A DNA stretch of 64,000 nt from Fen-1359 sp963710355 (GTDB lineage Bacteria; Planctomycetota; Phycisphaerae; Sedimentisphaerales; Anaerobacaceae): NCBI GenBank assembly GCA_963710355.1, contig CAVPZU010000003.1, positions 434,001-498,000 on the forward strand. The letters run 5' to 3'. The first letter of the stretch is position 1. Each line of letters opens with the position of its first letter. The position numbers were made by a program, and so were the translations under genes. Shown here one piece after another: positions 50,279 through 58,720 of the stretch. The notes beneath the pieces are model-generated. The model saw only the letters and a program-made list of their open reading frames with translations. It was not told the origin of the DNA and did not search any database.

Positions 50279-51214
50279 TTAGCTTCCGAATTTTTTCAGG
50301 GCCGTTTCAATCCTCGCAAGAGTCCTCATCTTTCCAAGCATAACCACCGATTCAAACATAGATAAGCTCACCGTCGAGCCGCAAAGCGCCACACGCAAAG
50401 GCTGCGCAACCTTGCCGAGGCCGACGCCTTTTTCCTCCGCAAGGCCCCGAAGCATCTGCTCAATTGCCTGCTCATTGATGCTCTCCATCGCTTTCAATCG
50501 TTCGCTAATAATTTTCAGAAAAGCCAGCCCGTCGGCCTGCAAAACCTTCTTTACAGCCTTCTCATCATACTCGATTTTCCCATCATCCACAAACAGGAAT
50601 CTGCTCTTTTTCTCGACATCGGCAAGCGTCCTCGCACCGCTGCAAAGCTCAAGCAATCTCGCCAGAATAGCATCATCCGCCTTTGCAACAGGCGACCGGT
50701 TTTCATTCAAATAATCTCTGAAATACTTAACCGTCTTTTCTCTCGCCGTCATCCGCAAATGCTCGGTATTGAACGCCAGAAGTTTCTGCCGGTCGAACAG
50801 GCTGTTCGATTTGGTCAATCTCGAAATATCAAAGCCGGCAACCAATTGTTCAACTGTCATAATCTCCTGACCCGTCCCCGGATTCCAGCCCAAAAGAGCA
50901 AGGAAATTGACCATAGTTTCCGGGATATAACCGCTGCGGAAAAAATCGACAACATTTATCTCCGGCAATTCCACACCCAAATATTTTGCCATCGCATCCA
51001 CCGCAGGCATATCCGGCATTATCTTTCCTTCAAGAAAACTCTTCAGTTCCTCAATACTGATTTTGCCCGCAGCAGCAATCTTTTCGATGTCCGCCCCTTC
51101 TGTTTTTTTTATCGCCCTCCGAAGCGCTGCCGGCCTTTCACGCTTCGACAGCTTGCCGCCGCCCTCGCTTATTGTCACAGACATATGCACATATTGCGGC
51201 AATTGTCCAAACAT
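50279..51214 (-). CDS. gltX: Glutamate-tRNA ligase, C-terminal part
   Basis: Holds the KMSKS-type motif KLSKR (GGGKLSKRERP) and the helical anticodon-binding part, ending ALKKFGS. It is the second half of the frame at 51138-51920, which lost the frame near 51210: FGQLPQYVHMSVTISEGGG normally follows LWKALDV. One base is missing in a T run (GTTT on the minus strand). GltX is essential, so an assembly error is likely. 311 residues in this part. Confidence 0.92.
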   Translation of the reverse strand: MFGQLPQYVHMSVTISEGGGKLSKRERPAALRRAIKKTEGADIEKIAAAGKISIEELKSFLEGKIMPDMPAVDAMAKYLGVELPEINVVDFFRSGYIPETMVNFLALLGWNPGTGQEIMTVEQLVAGFDISRLTKSNSLFDRQKLLAFNTEHLRMTAREKTVKYFRDYLNENRSPVAKADDAILARLLELCSGARTLADVEKKSRFLFVDDGKIEYDEKAVKKVLQADGLAFLKIISERLKAMESINEQAIEQMLRGLAEEKGVGLGKVAQPLRVALCGSTVSLSMFESVVMLGKMRTLARIETALKKFGS

Positions 51215-51920
51215 CGAGCGCCTTCCACAATTCCTGCTGGCCGGGCGTATTCATCAAATGCTCCTGACCGCGAATCACCCAGTTGACCTTCATCAGGGCG
51301 TCATCCACAACCACCGCAAAGTTATACGTTGGGAAACCATCGCTCTTGATAATTATCCAGTCGCCCAGTTCCGCACCGTTGAATCTGACCTCACCCCGCA
51401 GATAATCGGTAATCACAATCTCTTCAGCAGGCATCGCAAAGCGAATCGTCACAGGCCTGCCTGCCGCCTGTGCTTTCTTGACATCGCTTTCGTCTGGAAA
51501 TTGTTTTGGCCTTTGATAAACAATGTTGCTCTTCTCGGCTGAGGCCTTTTGGCGCAAGGCATCCAGCTCTTCCGGCGTATCGAAACAGTAGTAGGCCTTT
51601 CCCTCCTCGATAAGTTTTTGTGCATACATCCGGTATAAATCCAGCCTTTGCGACTGCAGGCATGGCCCGTTCGGCCCATCCACATCAGGCCCTTCGTCCC
51701 AATTCAAACCCAGCCATCGCAGGTCGCTTGCTACCTGCTGCATTGCGGTTGGCGTGTTTCGCCTTAAATCGGTATCTTCAATTCGCAGGATGAATTTGCC
51801 CTTATTTTTCCGCGCCCACAGCCAGTTAAACAGCGCAGTCCTCGCACCTCCAATATGCAAATATCCTGTCGGCGACGGCGCAAAACGTGTTATAACCATA
51901 AAAGCCTCAAATCCAATCAC
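51138..51920 (-). CDS. gltX: Glutamate-tRNA ligase, N-terminal catalytic part
   Basis: Class I start RFAPSPTGYLHIGGARTALFNWLWA (HIGH motif as HIGG), ILRIEDTDLRRNT, LRWLGLNWDEGPD and VVDDALMKVNWVIRGQEHLMNTPGQQELWKAL. The frame then runs to spurious VWTIAAICAYV. The joined enzyme is about 547 residues, the usual size. Cytosolic, charges tRNA-Glu. Divergent from glnS with 145 bases between. Confidence 0.94.
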   Translation of the reverse strand: MIGFEAFMVITRFAPSPTGYLHIGGARTALFNWLWARKNKGKFILRIEDTDLRRNTPTAMQQVASDLRWLGLNWDEGPDVDGPNGPCLQSQRLDLYRMYAQKLIEEGKAYYCFDTPEELDALRQKASAEKSNIVYQRPKQFPDESDVKKAQAAGRPVTIRFAMPAEEIVITDYLRGEVRFNGAELGDWIIIKSDGFPTYNFAVVVDDALMKVNWVIRGQEHLMNTPGQQELWKALDVWTIAAICAYVCDNKRGRRQAVEA

Positions 51921-51994
51921 AATAATACGAAAAGTTTAAGCTACGGCAAATCGGACCGATTGTCAAGAACCCGAATTTAGTCAAAACCGCAACA

Positions 51995-52023
51995 TTGACG
52001 CTGCTTCTCCGTTTAAATATAAT
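51995..52023 (+). promoter_or_regulatory. Promoter of glnS
   Basis: TTGACG at 51995-52000 and TATAAT at 52018-52023, spacer 17. Predicted leader of about 35 bases to the ATG at 52066. Confidence 0.65.
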
Positions 52024-52065
52024 GAACAACTTCTTATAACCAGAAATATCTTAAAAGGTTTAAAT

Positions 52066-53760
52066 ATGAGCAACAACGATTCAGAAATAAGGCTGGATTT
52101 TATAAGGCAGATGGTCGTCGAGGACCTCAAGACCAATAAATGGGGCGGGCGCGTCGCCACGCGTTTTCCGCCCGAGCCGAACGGCTATCTCCATATCGGC
52201 CACGCAAAAAGCATCTGCCTGAATTTCGGCATCGCCGCTGAGTTCGGCGGAAATTGCAACCTGCGATTCGACGACACCAACCCCGAAAAAGAGGAACAGG
52301 AATATGTCGATTCGATAATCAGCGATGTCCGTTGGCTCGGCTGGGACTGGCAGGACAGGCTCTATTTCGCATCCGACTACTTCCAACAAATGTATGACTA
52401 CGCCATCCTTTTAATAAAGGCCGGCAAGGCATACATCTGCGACCAGACAGCCGACCAAGTAAGGGAATACCGCGGCACATTAACACAACCCGGCAAAGAA
52501 AGCCCTTACCGCAATCGCAGCATCGAGGAAAACCTCGACCTCTTCGAGCGTATGCGGGCGGGCGAATTCCCCGACGGCAGCAAAACCCTCCGCGCAAAAA
52601 TAGATATGGCCCATCCAAACCTCAATATGCGAGACCCGATCATGTACCGCATCCTGCACGCAACACACCACCGGACAGGCGACAACTGGTGCATTTACCC
52701 GACCTACGATTGGGCGCACGGCCTCGAGGATTCCATCGAAGGCATCACGCATTCCATCTGCACGCTCGAATTTGAAAACCACAGGCCGCTCTACGACTGG
52801 TTCCTCGACCAGCTTCCCGTCCACCATCCGCAGCAAATAGAATTTGCAAGGCTCAACTTGACCTATACCGTTATGAGCAAACGCAAGCTCTTGCAGCTCG
52901 TCGAGCAACACCTCGTCAAAGGCTGGGACGACCCGCGAATGCCAACAATCTCCGGTATGCGCAGGAGAGGCTATTCGTCCGCTTCAATCAGAAACTTCTG
53001 CGCCCTCATCGGCGTCAACAAATTCAACAGCACCATTGACATCGCCCTATTGGAACACTGCCTCCGCGAAGACCTCAACAAAACCAGCCCTCGCATAATG
53101 GCTGTTCTGAATCCGCTGAAAGTTGTTATCGACAACTACCCCGATGGCAAAACCGAAATGCTAGACGCCGTCAACAACCCCGAAGATCCGTCAGCGGGCA
53201 GCCGCAAAGTTCCATTCTCGAAAGTCCTTTATATTGAGCGGGACGACTTTATGGAAAATCCGCCCAAAAAATTCTTCCGACTTGCACCCGGCAGAGAAGT
53301 CAGACTCCGCTACGCCTACTTTATCACCTGCACTAATGTCGTAAAAGATAAAGACGGCAAAATAATCGAACTGCACTGCACTTACGACCCTGCAACTCGC
53401 GGCGGCGACGCCCCAGACGGCAGAAAAGTAAAATCCACACTCCACTGGTTATCTGCAAAGGATGCGATAAAGGCCGAAGTTCGCCTTTACGACCACCTGT
53501 TCACCGAGGCAAACCCGGACGATGTCCCTGAAGGGAAAAAATTTACAGACTTTCTAAATCCCGATTCTTTGAAAATCCTCGATAATTGCTTTATCGAGCC
53601 GTCAGTAGCGAATGCGAAACCTTTAGACCGCTTCCAGTTCGAAAGGCTTGGCTACTTCTGCGTTGACCCCGACAGCAAAGCCGGCCAATTAGTCTTCAAC
53701 CGCACCGCCACCCTCCGCGACGAATGGGCAAAAATCAAGCAAAAATCAGACACCGATTAA
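52066..53760 (+). CDS. glnS: Glutamine-tRNA ligase
   Basis: Class I synthetase with FPPEPNGYLHIGHAKS (HIGH) near residues 35-50, TNPEKEEQEYVDSI, DWAHGLEDSIEGITHS typical of GlnRS, and VMSKRKL as KMSKS. The C-terminal two-barrel anticodon region follows. 564 residues, full length with no breaks. A GatCAB route is therefore not needed for Gln-tRNA. It diverges from gltX, its paralogous enzyme. Confidence 0.95.
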   Translation: MSNNDSEIRLDFIRQMVVEDLKTNKWGGRVATRFPPEPNGYLHIGHAKSICLNFGIAAEFGGNCNLRFDDTNPEKEEQEYVDSIISDVRWLGWDWQDRLYFASDYFQQMYDYAILLIKAGKAYICDQTADQVREYRGTLTQPGKESPYRNRSIEENLDLFERMRAGEFPDGSKTLRAKIDMAHPNLNMRDPIMYRILHATHHRTGDNWCIYPTYDWAHGLEDSIEGITHSICTLEFENHRPLYDWFLDQLPVHHPQQIEFARLNLTYTVMSKRKLLQLVEQHLVKGWDDPRMPTISGMRRRGYSSASIRNFCALIGVNKFNSTIDIALLEHCLREDLNKTSPRIMAVLNPLKVVIDNYPDGKTEMLDAVNNPEDPSAGSRKVPFSKVLYIERDDFMENPPKKFFRLAPGREVRLRYAYFITCTNVVKDKDGKIIELHCTYDPATRGGDAPDGRKVKSTLHWLSAKDAIKAEVRLYDHLFTEANPDDVPEGKKFTDFLNPDSLKILDNCFIEPSVANAKPLDRFQFERLGYFCVDPDSKAGQLVFNRTATLRDEWAKIKQKSDTD

Positions 53761-53795
53761 CACGGATTTACACTGATTTACACTGATTCAATTTT
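53755..53795. repeat. Tandem ATTTACACTG repeats
   Basis: CGGATTTACACTGATTTACACTGATT after the glnS stop, with the decanucleotide ATTTACACTG twice. It resembles the ATTTCACTGATTTCACGG part of the palindrome at 17432. Non-coding. Confidence 0.4.
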
Positions 53796-53892
53796 GCCAC
53801 AGAGGACACAGAGAGGAAATAAAACAGTTATGCAACTCTCTTAATAGATGGTGTATCAACTTCTATTTTTAGAAGTTGTTGTTTTGTATAAA

Positions 53893-54492
53893 TCACTGTC
53901 TGTCCACCCAATTATCGTCAAACCAGACTCGTGGCACTCTGATTTCATTTGCAGCTTGCCCCAATATATTCTGAACTGTGTAAAACTTTTGTGGCGTATC
54001 TATATCTTTAATTTTCTCAAATCGTAAATCGATGCCACATCTCTTAAGAGCGTTCATAACCTGACTGTCAATGGGACAATAAAGCCAATCTTTGACTCTT
54101 TTCCTGTCGTTTTGACGAAAATATTCCTCATTTGTAATGATATCACGTAGATAAATGCATAGAACCTTTGTTGCATGCCCCCATTTATATCCAGGATAAA
54201 TTCGCTTATTCCCTTTGTTGGTTTTAGCTATTTTTTTGGCTAAAACATCCAAATGCTTTTCGAACCATTTTTTATAGTCTTGCTCACTTTGGAGTTGCAC
54301 AATTTCATCTACCGGTATTTGTTTGAGTATCGGCCAAATTTGTTCCTTTGACCCTTTTTTAAAAACTCTACCTTCAGACGGGCCAATAGTAAGGCGTGTA
54401 AACTTTGTTCGAATAGCTTCTCTATGATGTTTTTTTAAACGACGAAATTCTTTTTTGATTAACATATCATTACTTGATTTGAGTTTATTCAT
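53893..54492 (-). CDS. Hypothetical basic protein, 199 residues
   Basis: Not recognised. No signal or membrane segment; Lys and Arg rich N-terminus (KKEFRRLKKHHREAIRTKF) and tryptophan-containing C-terminus (VPRVWFDDNWVD). The middle has KWGHATKVLCIYLRDIITNEEYF. AT-rich and different in codon use from its neighbours, so possibly acquired. DNA or RNA binding is a guess from charge. It lies alone between glnS and the exporter gene. Confidence 0.5.
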   Translation of the reverse strand: MNKLKSSNDMLIKKEFRRLKKHHREAIRTKFTRLTIGPSEGRVFKKGSKEQIWPILKQIPVDEIVQLQSEQDYKKWFEKHLDVLAKKIAKTNKGNKRIYPGYKWGHATKVLCIYLRDIITNEEYFRQNDRKRVKDWLYCPIDSQVMNALKRCGIDLRFEKIKDIDTPQKFYTVQNILGQAANEIRVPRVWFDDNWVDRQ

Positions 54493-54526
54493 TTTTTTCT
54501 CTGTGTTCTCTGCCTGCCCTACGTAG

Positions 54527-54540
54527 TCCGCCGCGGCGGA
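54527..54540. repeat. 14-base palindrome TCCGCCGCGGCGGA, copy 5
   Basis: Intergenic variant of the dispersed palindrome. Confidence 0.5.
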
Positions 54541-54598
54541 CGAAAGCGGGTAAACTCTGTGGCTTAAAAAAATATCTTTTTAACTCTGTGGCTAAAAT

Positions 54599-54959
54599 CT
54601 ATTTGAAGAAAATCATCTTCAGTGAAATCAGCAGTAAGGCCACGCCGAAGATTTTGGTAAGGATGGTGTCGGAGAGATTCACTGCGAATTTTGCGCCGAT
54701 AAAGCCGCCAATAAAGAAAGCTATGCACATAATAGCGGCTATCTTCAAATCCACAAAACCCTTCTGATAATACGTCCAGGCAGCGAGCAGGCCTATCGGC
54801 GGAATCATCATCGCAAGCGTCGTCCCCTGCGCCGTATGCTGCGACAGGCCGCACAAAAAAACCAAAGCAGGCACGACTATCGCGCCGCCGCCAAGCCCCA
54901 GAACTCCGCCGAAAATCCCCGCCGCTAAACCGATGAGCAGGTAAAGTATTGTATTCATA
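54599..54959 (-). CDS. TauE/SafE-family sulfite exporter, short form
   Basis: 120 residues with four predicted membrane helices: LYLLIGLAAGIFGGVLGLGGGAIVVPALVFLCG, LAMMIPPIGLLAAWTYY, AIMCIAFFIGGFIGA and IFGVALLLISLKMIFF. GGGAIVVPAL is the family signature. It is about half of a usual TauE, as in two-module forms where two copies pair. I set the start at ATG 54959; the frame extends to 55147 only by reading the MITE copy B, so that extension is rejected. Inner membrane. Substrate unknown. Confidence 0.8.
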
Positions 54960-54964
54960 TTTTT

Positions 54965-54979
54965 TCCGCCGCAGGCGGA
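54965..54979. repeat. 15-base palindrome TCCGCCGCAGGCGGA, copy 6
   Basis: Just before the start of the exporter gene on the minus strand, in its ribosome-site region. Confidence 0.5.
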
Positions 54980-54997
54980 CTCCTTATTTGTGACCCT

Positions 54998-55114
54998 GTT
55001 CTGTTGAAAAGATGCCAATTTATCTGTCATACCCGCGAAAGTGGGTATCCATAAACAAATATAAATAATGGATTCCTGCTTCCGCAGGAATGACAAACAT
55101 AAGTTTTCAACAGA
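54998..55114. repeat. MITE-like element, copy B
   Basis: Ends CTGTTGAAAA and TTTTCAACAG; inner TCATACCCGCGAAAGTGGGTATCC and ATGGATTCCTGCTTCCGCAGGAATGAC. Same family as copies A (42260) and C (56031). Confidence 0.8.
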
Positions 55115-55162
55115 GCATCGTGACTTGTGACCCGTTGCTCGATTCACGAAACACGATTCTAT

Positions 55163-55270
55163 TTATCCAAAAAGTTCTCTGAATTTTCCTTCGATGTCTC
55201 CGCTTTCGCACAACGTCTGGCCAATCAGAACCGCCCTGACGCCGGCCCTTTTTAACCTCTCAACATCAGA
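55163..55270 (-). CDS. trpC: Indole-3-glycerol phosphate synthase, C-terminal tail after a frame break
   Basis: Read one frame over from the main part: SDVERLKRAGVRAVLIGQTL, then CESGDIEGKFRELFG and TAA at 55163-55165. It supplies the last strand and helix, including the conserved VLIGQTL that closes the TIM barrel. The break is one extra base near 55271. Confidence 0.85.
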   Translation of the reverse strand, partial: SDVERLKRAGVRAVLIGQTLCESGDIEGKFRELFG

Positions 55271-55964
55271 CTCTTGTTTTAATTCCGCTTTCCGCAACAA
55301 CCTCGGCATCTTCTTCCAGCAGGCTTACAAGTCTGCTTGTTGTGTTCAAATCCACCTCCATCGTTGAAAGGTTGCGGTTGTTTATCCCAAGGACGCTACT
55401 GCCCTTCTTCGGAAAACCTGCCATGCTTCGGACCTTCAAAAGCACATCGGCGCTGTGCACCTCGAGAAGAACCGTCAGTGTAAGTTCAGCCGCAAGTATT
55501 AGAAAATCCGACAATTCCGCAAGCTTCAAACAATCAGCTATCAATAATATCGCATCCGCACCTGCCGCCCGCGATTGGTATATCTGCCAGCCGTCGATTA
55601 TAAAATCCTTGCGCAAAACGGGCAGTTCCACCGCACCTTTGACCTGCGTAAGATATTCGAGTTTCCCCTGAAAATATTTCTCGTCGGTAAGAACACTGAT
55701 TGCATCGGCATCACACCTCTGGTAAGTTTTGGCGATTGCCGCCGGGTCAAATTCCGCCCTGATAACTCCCACCGACGGCGAGGCCTTTTTGACCTCTGCG
55801 ATTACATTTATCCCCCGTTTATTTGGTTTTGTGGCAGCCTTATAAAAATTCCGGCATCGCGGCAGCTGCGCAATCTCCACCTTTAACTGCCCTATGGTCT
55901 TTTGCGATTTGCGCCTTTCCACCTCCGCTTTTTTATCCCGAATAATTTCGTCCAGTACGCTCAC
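55266..55964 (-). CDS. trpC: Indole-3-glycerol phosphate synthase, main part
   Basis: Closes the indole ring in tryptophan synthesis, cytosolic TIM barrel. VIAEVKKASPSVGVIR (catalytic Lys of EVKKASPS), VLRKDFIIDGWQIYQSRAAGADAILLI, LLEVHSADVLLKV, GINNRNLSTMEVDL and VAESGIKT all match. The frame stops at KTRV because of a base change near 55271; the remainder is in the next entry. Without the tail the barrel would be incomplete. Located between the DUF1844 gene and the exporter. Confidence 0.93.
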   Translation of the reverse strand: MSVLDEIIRDKKAEVERRKSQKTIGQLKVEIAQLPRCRNFYKAATKPNKRGINVIAEVKKASPSVGVIRAEFDPAAIAKTYQRCDADAISVLTDEKYFQGKLEYLTQVKGAVELPVLRKDFIIDGWQIYQSRAAGADAILLIADCLKLAELSDFLILAAELTLTVLLEVHSADVLLKVRSMAGFPKKGSSVLGINNRNLSTMEVDLNTTSRLVSLLEEDAEVVAESGIKTRV

Positions 55965-56030
55965 CGTTTTTTACTCTTACAGAATTCCACAATTTTGCAT
56001 TTTTATTTCTGATTTTGCTCCGTAGAAAAC

Positions 56031-56136
56031 CGTCGTTCGTTCTTTGTCATTCCCGCGCAAGCGGGAATCCAGATTTGTTTTTTTCCGGATACCTGCTTTC
56101 GCAGGTATGACATATAAAGAGATTGCTTTTCTACAA
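56031..56136. repeat. MITE-like element, copy C
   Basis: Ends CGTAGAAAAC and TTTTCTACAAA; inner GTCATTCCCGCGCAAGCGGGAATCC and CCTGCTTTCGCAGGTATGAC. More diverged than copies A and B and with different termini. Confidence 0.65.
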
Positions 56137-56157
56137 AACACTTTAAGTTTTACGCTT

Positions 56158-56556
56158 TTATATTCCCGCAATCTTCACATACGCCATTCGCAGCTCGTTA
56201 AGCGAGCTTTCGAGCATTTTCTTTTCATCATCAGATAAGTTCCCCTTCGTCTTTTCGACAAGGCTGTCGAGCATCTCAATATTGAACCTGGCCAGCTCCA
56301 GATTAATCGCTCCGCCTTCGTCGGACTCGCCTTCCATCTTTATAAGCCCGAGGGCAAAAAGCGTCTGCGTGACAATCATACTTACAAGAGTCAAAAAATC
56401 CCCTTTCGGAAACGTTCCAGGCTCTAATCTCTGCTTTTTTGTCTTTTTCTGGTCTTGTTTTTCCTGCTCCGAAAGTTTTTCTTTTTCCTTATGCGCCTGC
56501 TGCTTCCAGTCCTCATCTATTATAATTTTTTTATCCTTTTCTTCCTTGTCAGCCAT
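56158..56556 (-). CDS. DUF1844-family protein
   Basis: 132 residues. N-terminal half charged and coiled-coil-like (HKEKEKLSEQEKQDQKKTKKQ); C-terminal half matches DUF1844 (FLTLVSMIVTQTLFALGLI, then ARFNIEMLDSLVEKTKGNLSDDEKKML). Common in Planctomycetota and Acidobacteriota; function unknown. Between smpB (59 bases upstream) and trpC. Confidence 0.8.
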   Translation of the reverse strand: MADKEEKDKKIIIDEDWKQQAHKEKEKLSEQEKQDQKKTKKQRLEPGTFPKGDFLTLVSMIVTQTLFALGLIKMEGESDEGGAINLELARFNIEMLDSLVEKTKGNLSDDEKKMLESSLNELRMAYVKIAGI

Positions 56557-56615
56557 TTCTCACACTCCAAATCCTGGAATTTTTGTCCCGATTTTTTATT
56601 CCGTATTCTGTATTC

Positions 56616-57095
56616 TTATTTATATCTTTTCGTATCCCTGTCAATATCTTTTTTCTGCTGCCGTTCCGTAATTGCCCTGCGTTTATCATACTGCCTTTTT
56701 CCTCTCGCAAGGGCAAGTTCAATCTTTGCGATTCCTCGCTTATTAAAATAAATCCGCAGCGGCACAAGCGTAAAACCCCGCAACTCAAGTTTATCTTTGA
56801 TTTTGCGAATCTCATCTTTGTGCAGCAGCAACTTGCGTTTCCTCGTAGGCTGGTAATCAGAGACATCAGCCTGCTGATATGGCGATATTGTCGCCCCGAC
56901 AAGCCAGCACTCGCTGCCGTCAATCCTGCCGTAAGAACCGGTCAAGTCAGCAGTTCCGCATCGCAGGGATTTGACCTCGCTTCCCAGCAGCGCAAGGCCG
57001 GCCTCGTATCTGTCAACCAGCTCAAAATTGTGATACGCCTTTTTGTTTATTGCCACCTGGCTGGCATTTTCATCTTTTTTCAGTTTAGCAGACAT
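56616..57095 (-). CDS. smpB: SsrA-binding protein
   Basis: tmRNA partner in trans-translation. Features: INKKAYHNFELVDRYEAGLALLGSEVKSLR (residues 16-45), DGSECWLVGATISPY, RKRKLLLHKDEI and a basic tail AKIELALARGKRQYDKRRA. 159 residues, normal. It lies 3 bases after the ASCH-domain gene. No tmRNA gene was seen in the window. Confidence 0.95.
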   Translation of the reverse strand: MSAKLKKDENASQVAINKKAYHNFELVDRYEAGLALLGSEVKSLRCGTADLTGSYGRIDGSECWLVGATISPYQQADVSDYQPTRKRKLLLHKDEIRKIKDKLELRGFTLVPLRIYFNKRGIAKIELALARGKRQYDKRRAITERQQKKDIDRDTKRYK

Positions 57096-57098
57096 TTG

Positions 57099-57575
57099 CT
57101 AAATCTTAACGAAAAGAATGGCCTGCTGCAATAGAAGATTACCCCCTATAGACCGACCCGATTTAAAAAGTCCGAAGTTTTGCCGCCCTGTCAAAACTAT
57201 CCAGCCCCGCCAATCTCTTTTGTTTATCCATATCGGCTCAATCTTCTCAATATCCTTCAGCCAGATGAGTGCACCAAATTTGCATTCCCTTTTGTCCTTC
57301 CAGTATTCCTCGCTGCCGCCGATAAGATGATTGTATTGCTCTTTGAGCCTGTCCATTTTTTGCGGGTCCAAATCCTCAAAAAATTTTACCGCCGCCACCT
57401 TTGCCTGCCCGCATACAGGCCCGCTGCTCTCCTTTAAAAATAAAACGTCGCCGATGCTCACTTTCCCCAACGGCTCTTTGCGTGTCTTCAGAAAACGCAA
57501 CTCAACCGTCTTTTTCCCCTCCAGAATCAAATCCAGATAAGGCCTCTTCAAAATCACAAGATGATAATTTGCCAT
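57099..57575 (-). CDS. ASCH-domain protein
   Basis: 159 residues from ATG 57575. Opening HLVILKRPYLDLILEGKKTVELRF, then GKVSIGDVLFLKESSGPVCGQAKV, is the ASCH fold, an RNA- or nucleobase-binding beta-barrel related to PUA. The C-terminus has aromatic WINKRDWRGWIVL. The longer frame up to 57785 only overlaps the divergent rmuC gene and is rejected. Probably co-transcribed with smpB; RNA-related role inferred. Confidence 0.75.
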   Translation of the reverse strand: MANYHLVILKRPYLDLILEGKKTVELRFLKTRKEPLGKVSIGDVLFLKESSGPVCGQAKVAAVKFFEDLDPQKMDRLKEQYNHLIGGSEEYWKDKRECKFGALIWLKDIEKIEPIWINKRDWRGWIVLTGRQNFGLFKSGRSIGGNLLLQQAILFVKI

Positions 57576-57588
57576 ACAAATTTGCCCT

Positions 57589-57617
57589 TTGACGAAAGTT
57601 TCCAGAAAAATTATAAT
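57589..57617 (+). promoter_or_regulatory. Promoter of rmuC
   Basis: TTGACG at 57589-57594 and TATAAT at 57612-57617, spacer 17; ribosome site AAGGGA at 57631-57636 and ATG at 57643. Confidence 0.65.
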
Positions 57618-57642
57618 CGAAATACCATTTAAGGGAAATGTT

Positions 57643-58662
57643 ATGTCGGAAACCATTTTATTTGTAGTTCTAATTGCTCTTGTCGGCTTTGTAATCTGGC
57701 TCGGTATCTCACTATCAGCCTTCCGAAGGGATTCCGCCGCCCAGGCAGAAAAAATAAATTCACTTGCCGACAATATCGAATCCATGAGGACTTCTCATCA
57801 GCAAACAAGTGAAAATCTTCAAAGGTCTCTTCTGACAGGCCAGACATCGCTCACGCAATCGCTCCAGTCCAGCCAGCAGGTTCTCGGCCAACTGAATACG
57901 CAAATCGGCGAACTGCAGGGCACAAACAAACAAATGCTCACGCTCGGCAGCGATGTCAGAAGACTCGAAGAGATACTTTCCAGCCCGAAACTTCGCGGCC
58001 AATTAGGCGAATGGTCTCTCGAAAATCTGCTCAAGAATATCCTGCCCGCCGACAGCTACGAGCTGCAACATCAATTCCGCGATGGCCAGCGGGTCGATGC
58101 CCTCGTAAAACTTGCCGATTTTTCTGTCCCAATCGACGCCAAATTCCCGATGCCCGCATTCGAGGCCATCGCAAAGGCGCAGACCGACGATGAAAAGGCG
58201 AAGGCACGCAGACAGTTCCAAAAGGATGTCGCAATCCACATCGACAAAATCGCCTCCAGTTACATAAGACCCACAGAAGGCACGGTTGATTTCGCACTAA
58301 TGTTTATCCCCGCAGAGAACGTCTATTATGAGACAATCATAAAATACCCCGATGACACTAAAGACATCCTGCAATATGCTCTCGACAAAAAAATAATTCC
58401 CGTAAGCCCGAATTTATTGTATGCGTATCTGATGACGGTCGTTATGGGCCTGCACGGCCTGCAGATTGAGAGGCAGGCCGCCGAAATCCGCCAGAACCTA
58501 AAGACCTTAAACGCCTCCTTCGCCGAATTCGTCTCGACATTCGACACACTCGGCAGCCACCTCCGCAACGCATCCAATAAATTCGACGAGTCCACTAAAA
58601 AATTAGACAAATTCGGAATGAATCTTTCACAAATACAAAGTGAACCAGAAAAAAACAATTGA
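57643..58662 (+). CDS. rmuC: DNA recombination protein RmuC
   Basis: N-terminal membrane anchor (ILFVVLIALVGFVIWLGISL), a coiled coil (about 30-100) and the RmuC nuclease-like core: RGQLGEWSLENLLKNILP, VDALVKLADFSVPIDAKFP, DFALMFIPAENVYYETI and SPNLLYAYLMTVVMGL. 339 residues, usual for shorter RmuC. Limits DNA inversions at repeats, which is of interest here given many palindromes. ATG 57643 with AAGGGA upstream; own promoter. Confidence 0.9.
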   Translation: MSETILFVVLIALVGFVIWLGISLSAFRRDSAAQAEKINSLADNIESMRTSHQQTSENLQRSLLTGQTSLTQSLQSSQQVLGQLNTQIGELQGTNKQMLTLGSDVRRLEEILSSPKLRGQLGEWSLENLLKNILPADSYELQHQFRDGQRVDALVKLADFSVPIDAKFPMPAFEAIAKAQTDDEKAKARRQFQKDVAIHIDKIASSYIRPTEGTVDFALMFIPAENVYYETIIKYPDDTKDILQYALDKKIIPVSPNLLYAYLMTVVMGLHGLQIERQAAEIRQNLKTLNASFAEFVSTFDTLGSHLRNASNKFDESTKKLDKFGMNLSQIQSEPEKNN

Positions 58663-58720
58663 ATACTAAAAGAAATTAGTTTATGATTATATGAAGAATA
58701 CCCCTTAAAGGAGCGGAAAG

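Noticed and set aside
54960..55147. N-terminal extension of the TauE gene
   Set aside because: It is a translation of the MITE copy B; the ATG at 54959 gives a normal first membrane helix.
57576..57785. N-terminal extension of the ASCH gene
   Set aside because: It overlaps the divergent rmuC gene and its promoter; the ATG at 57575 matches the domain start.
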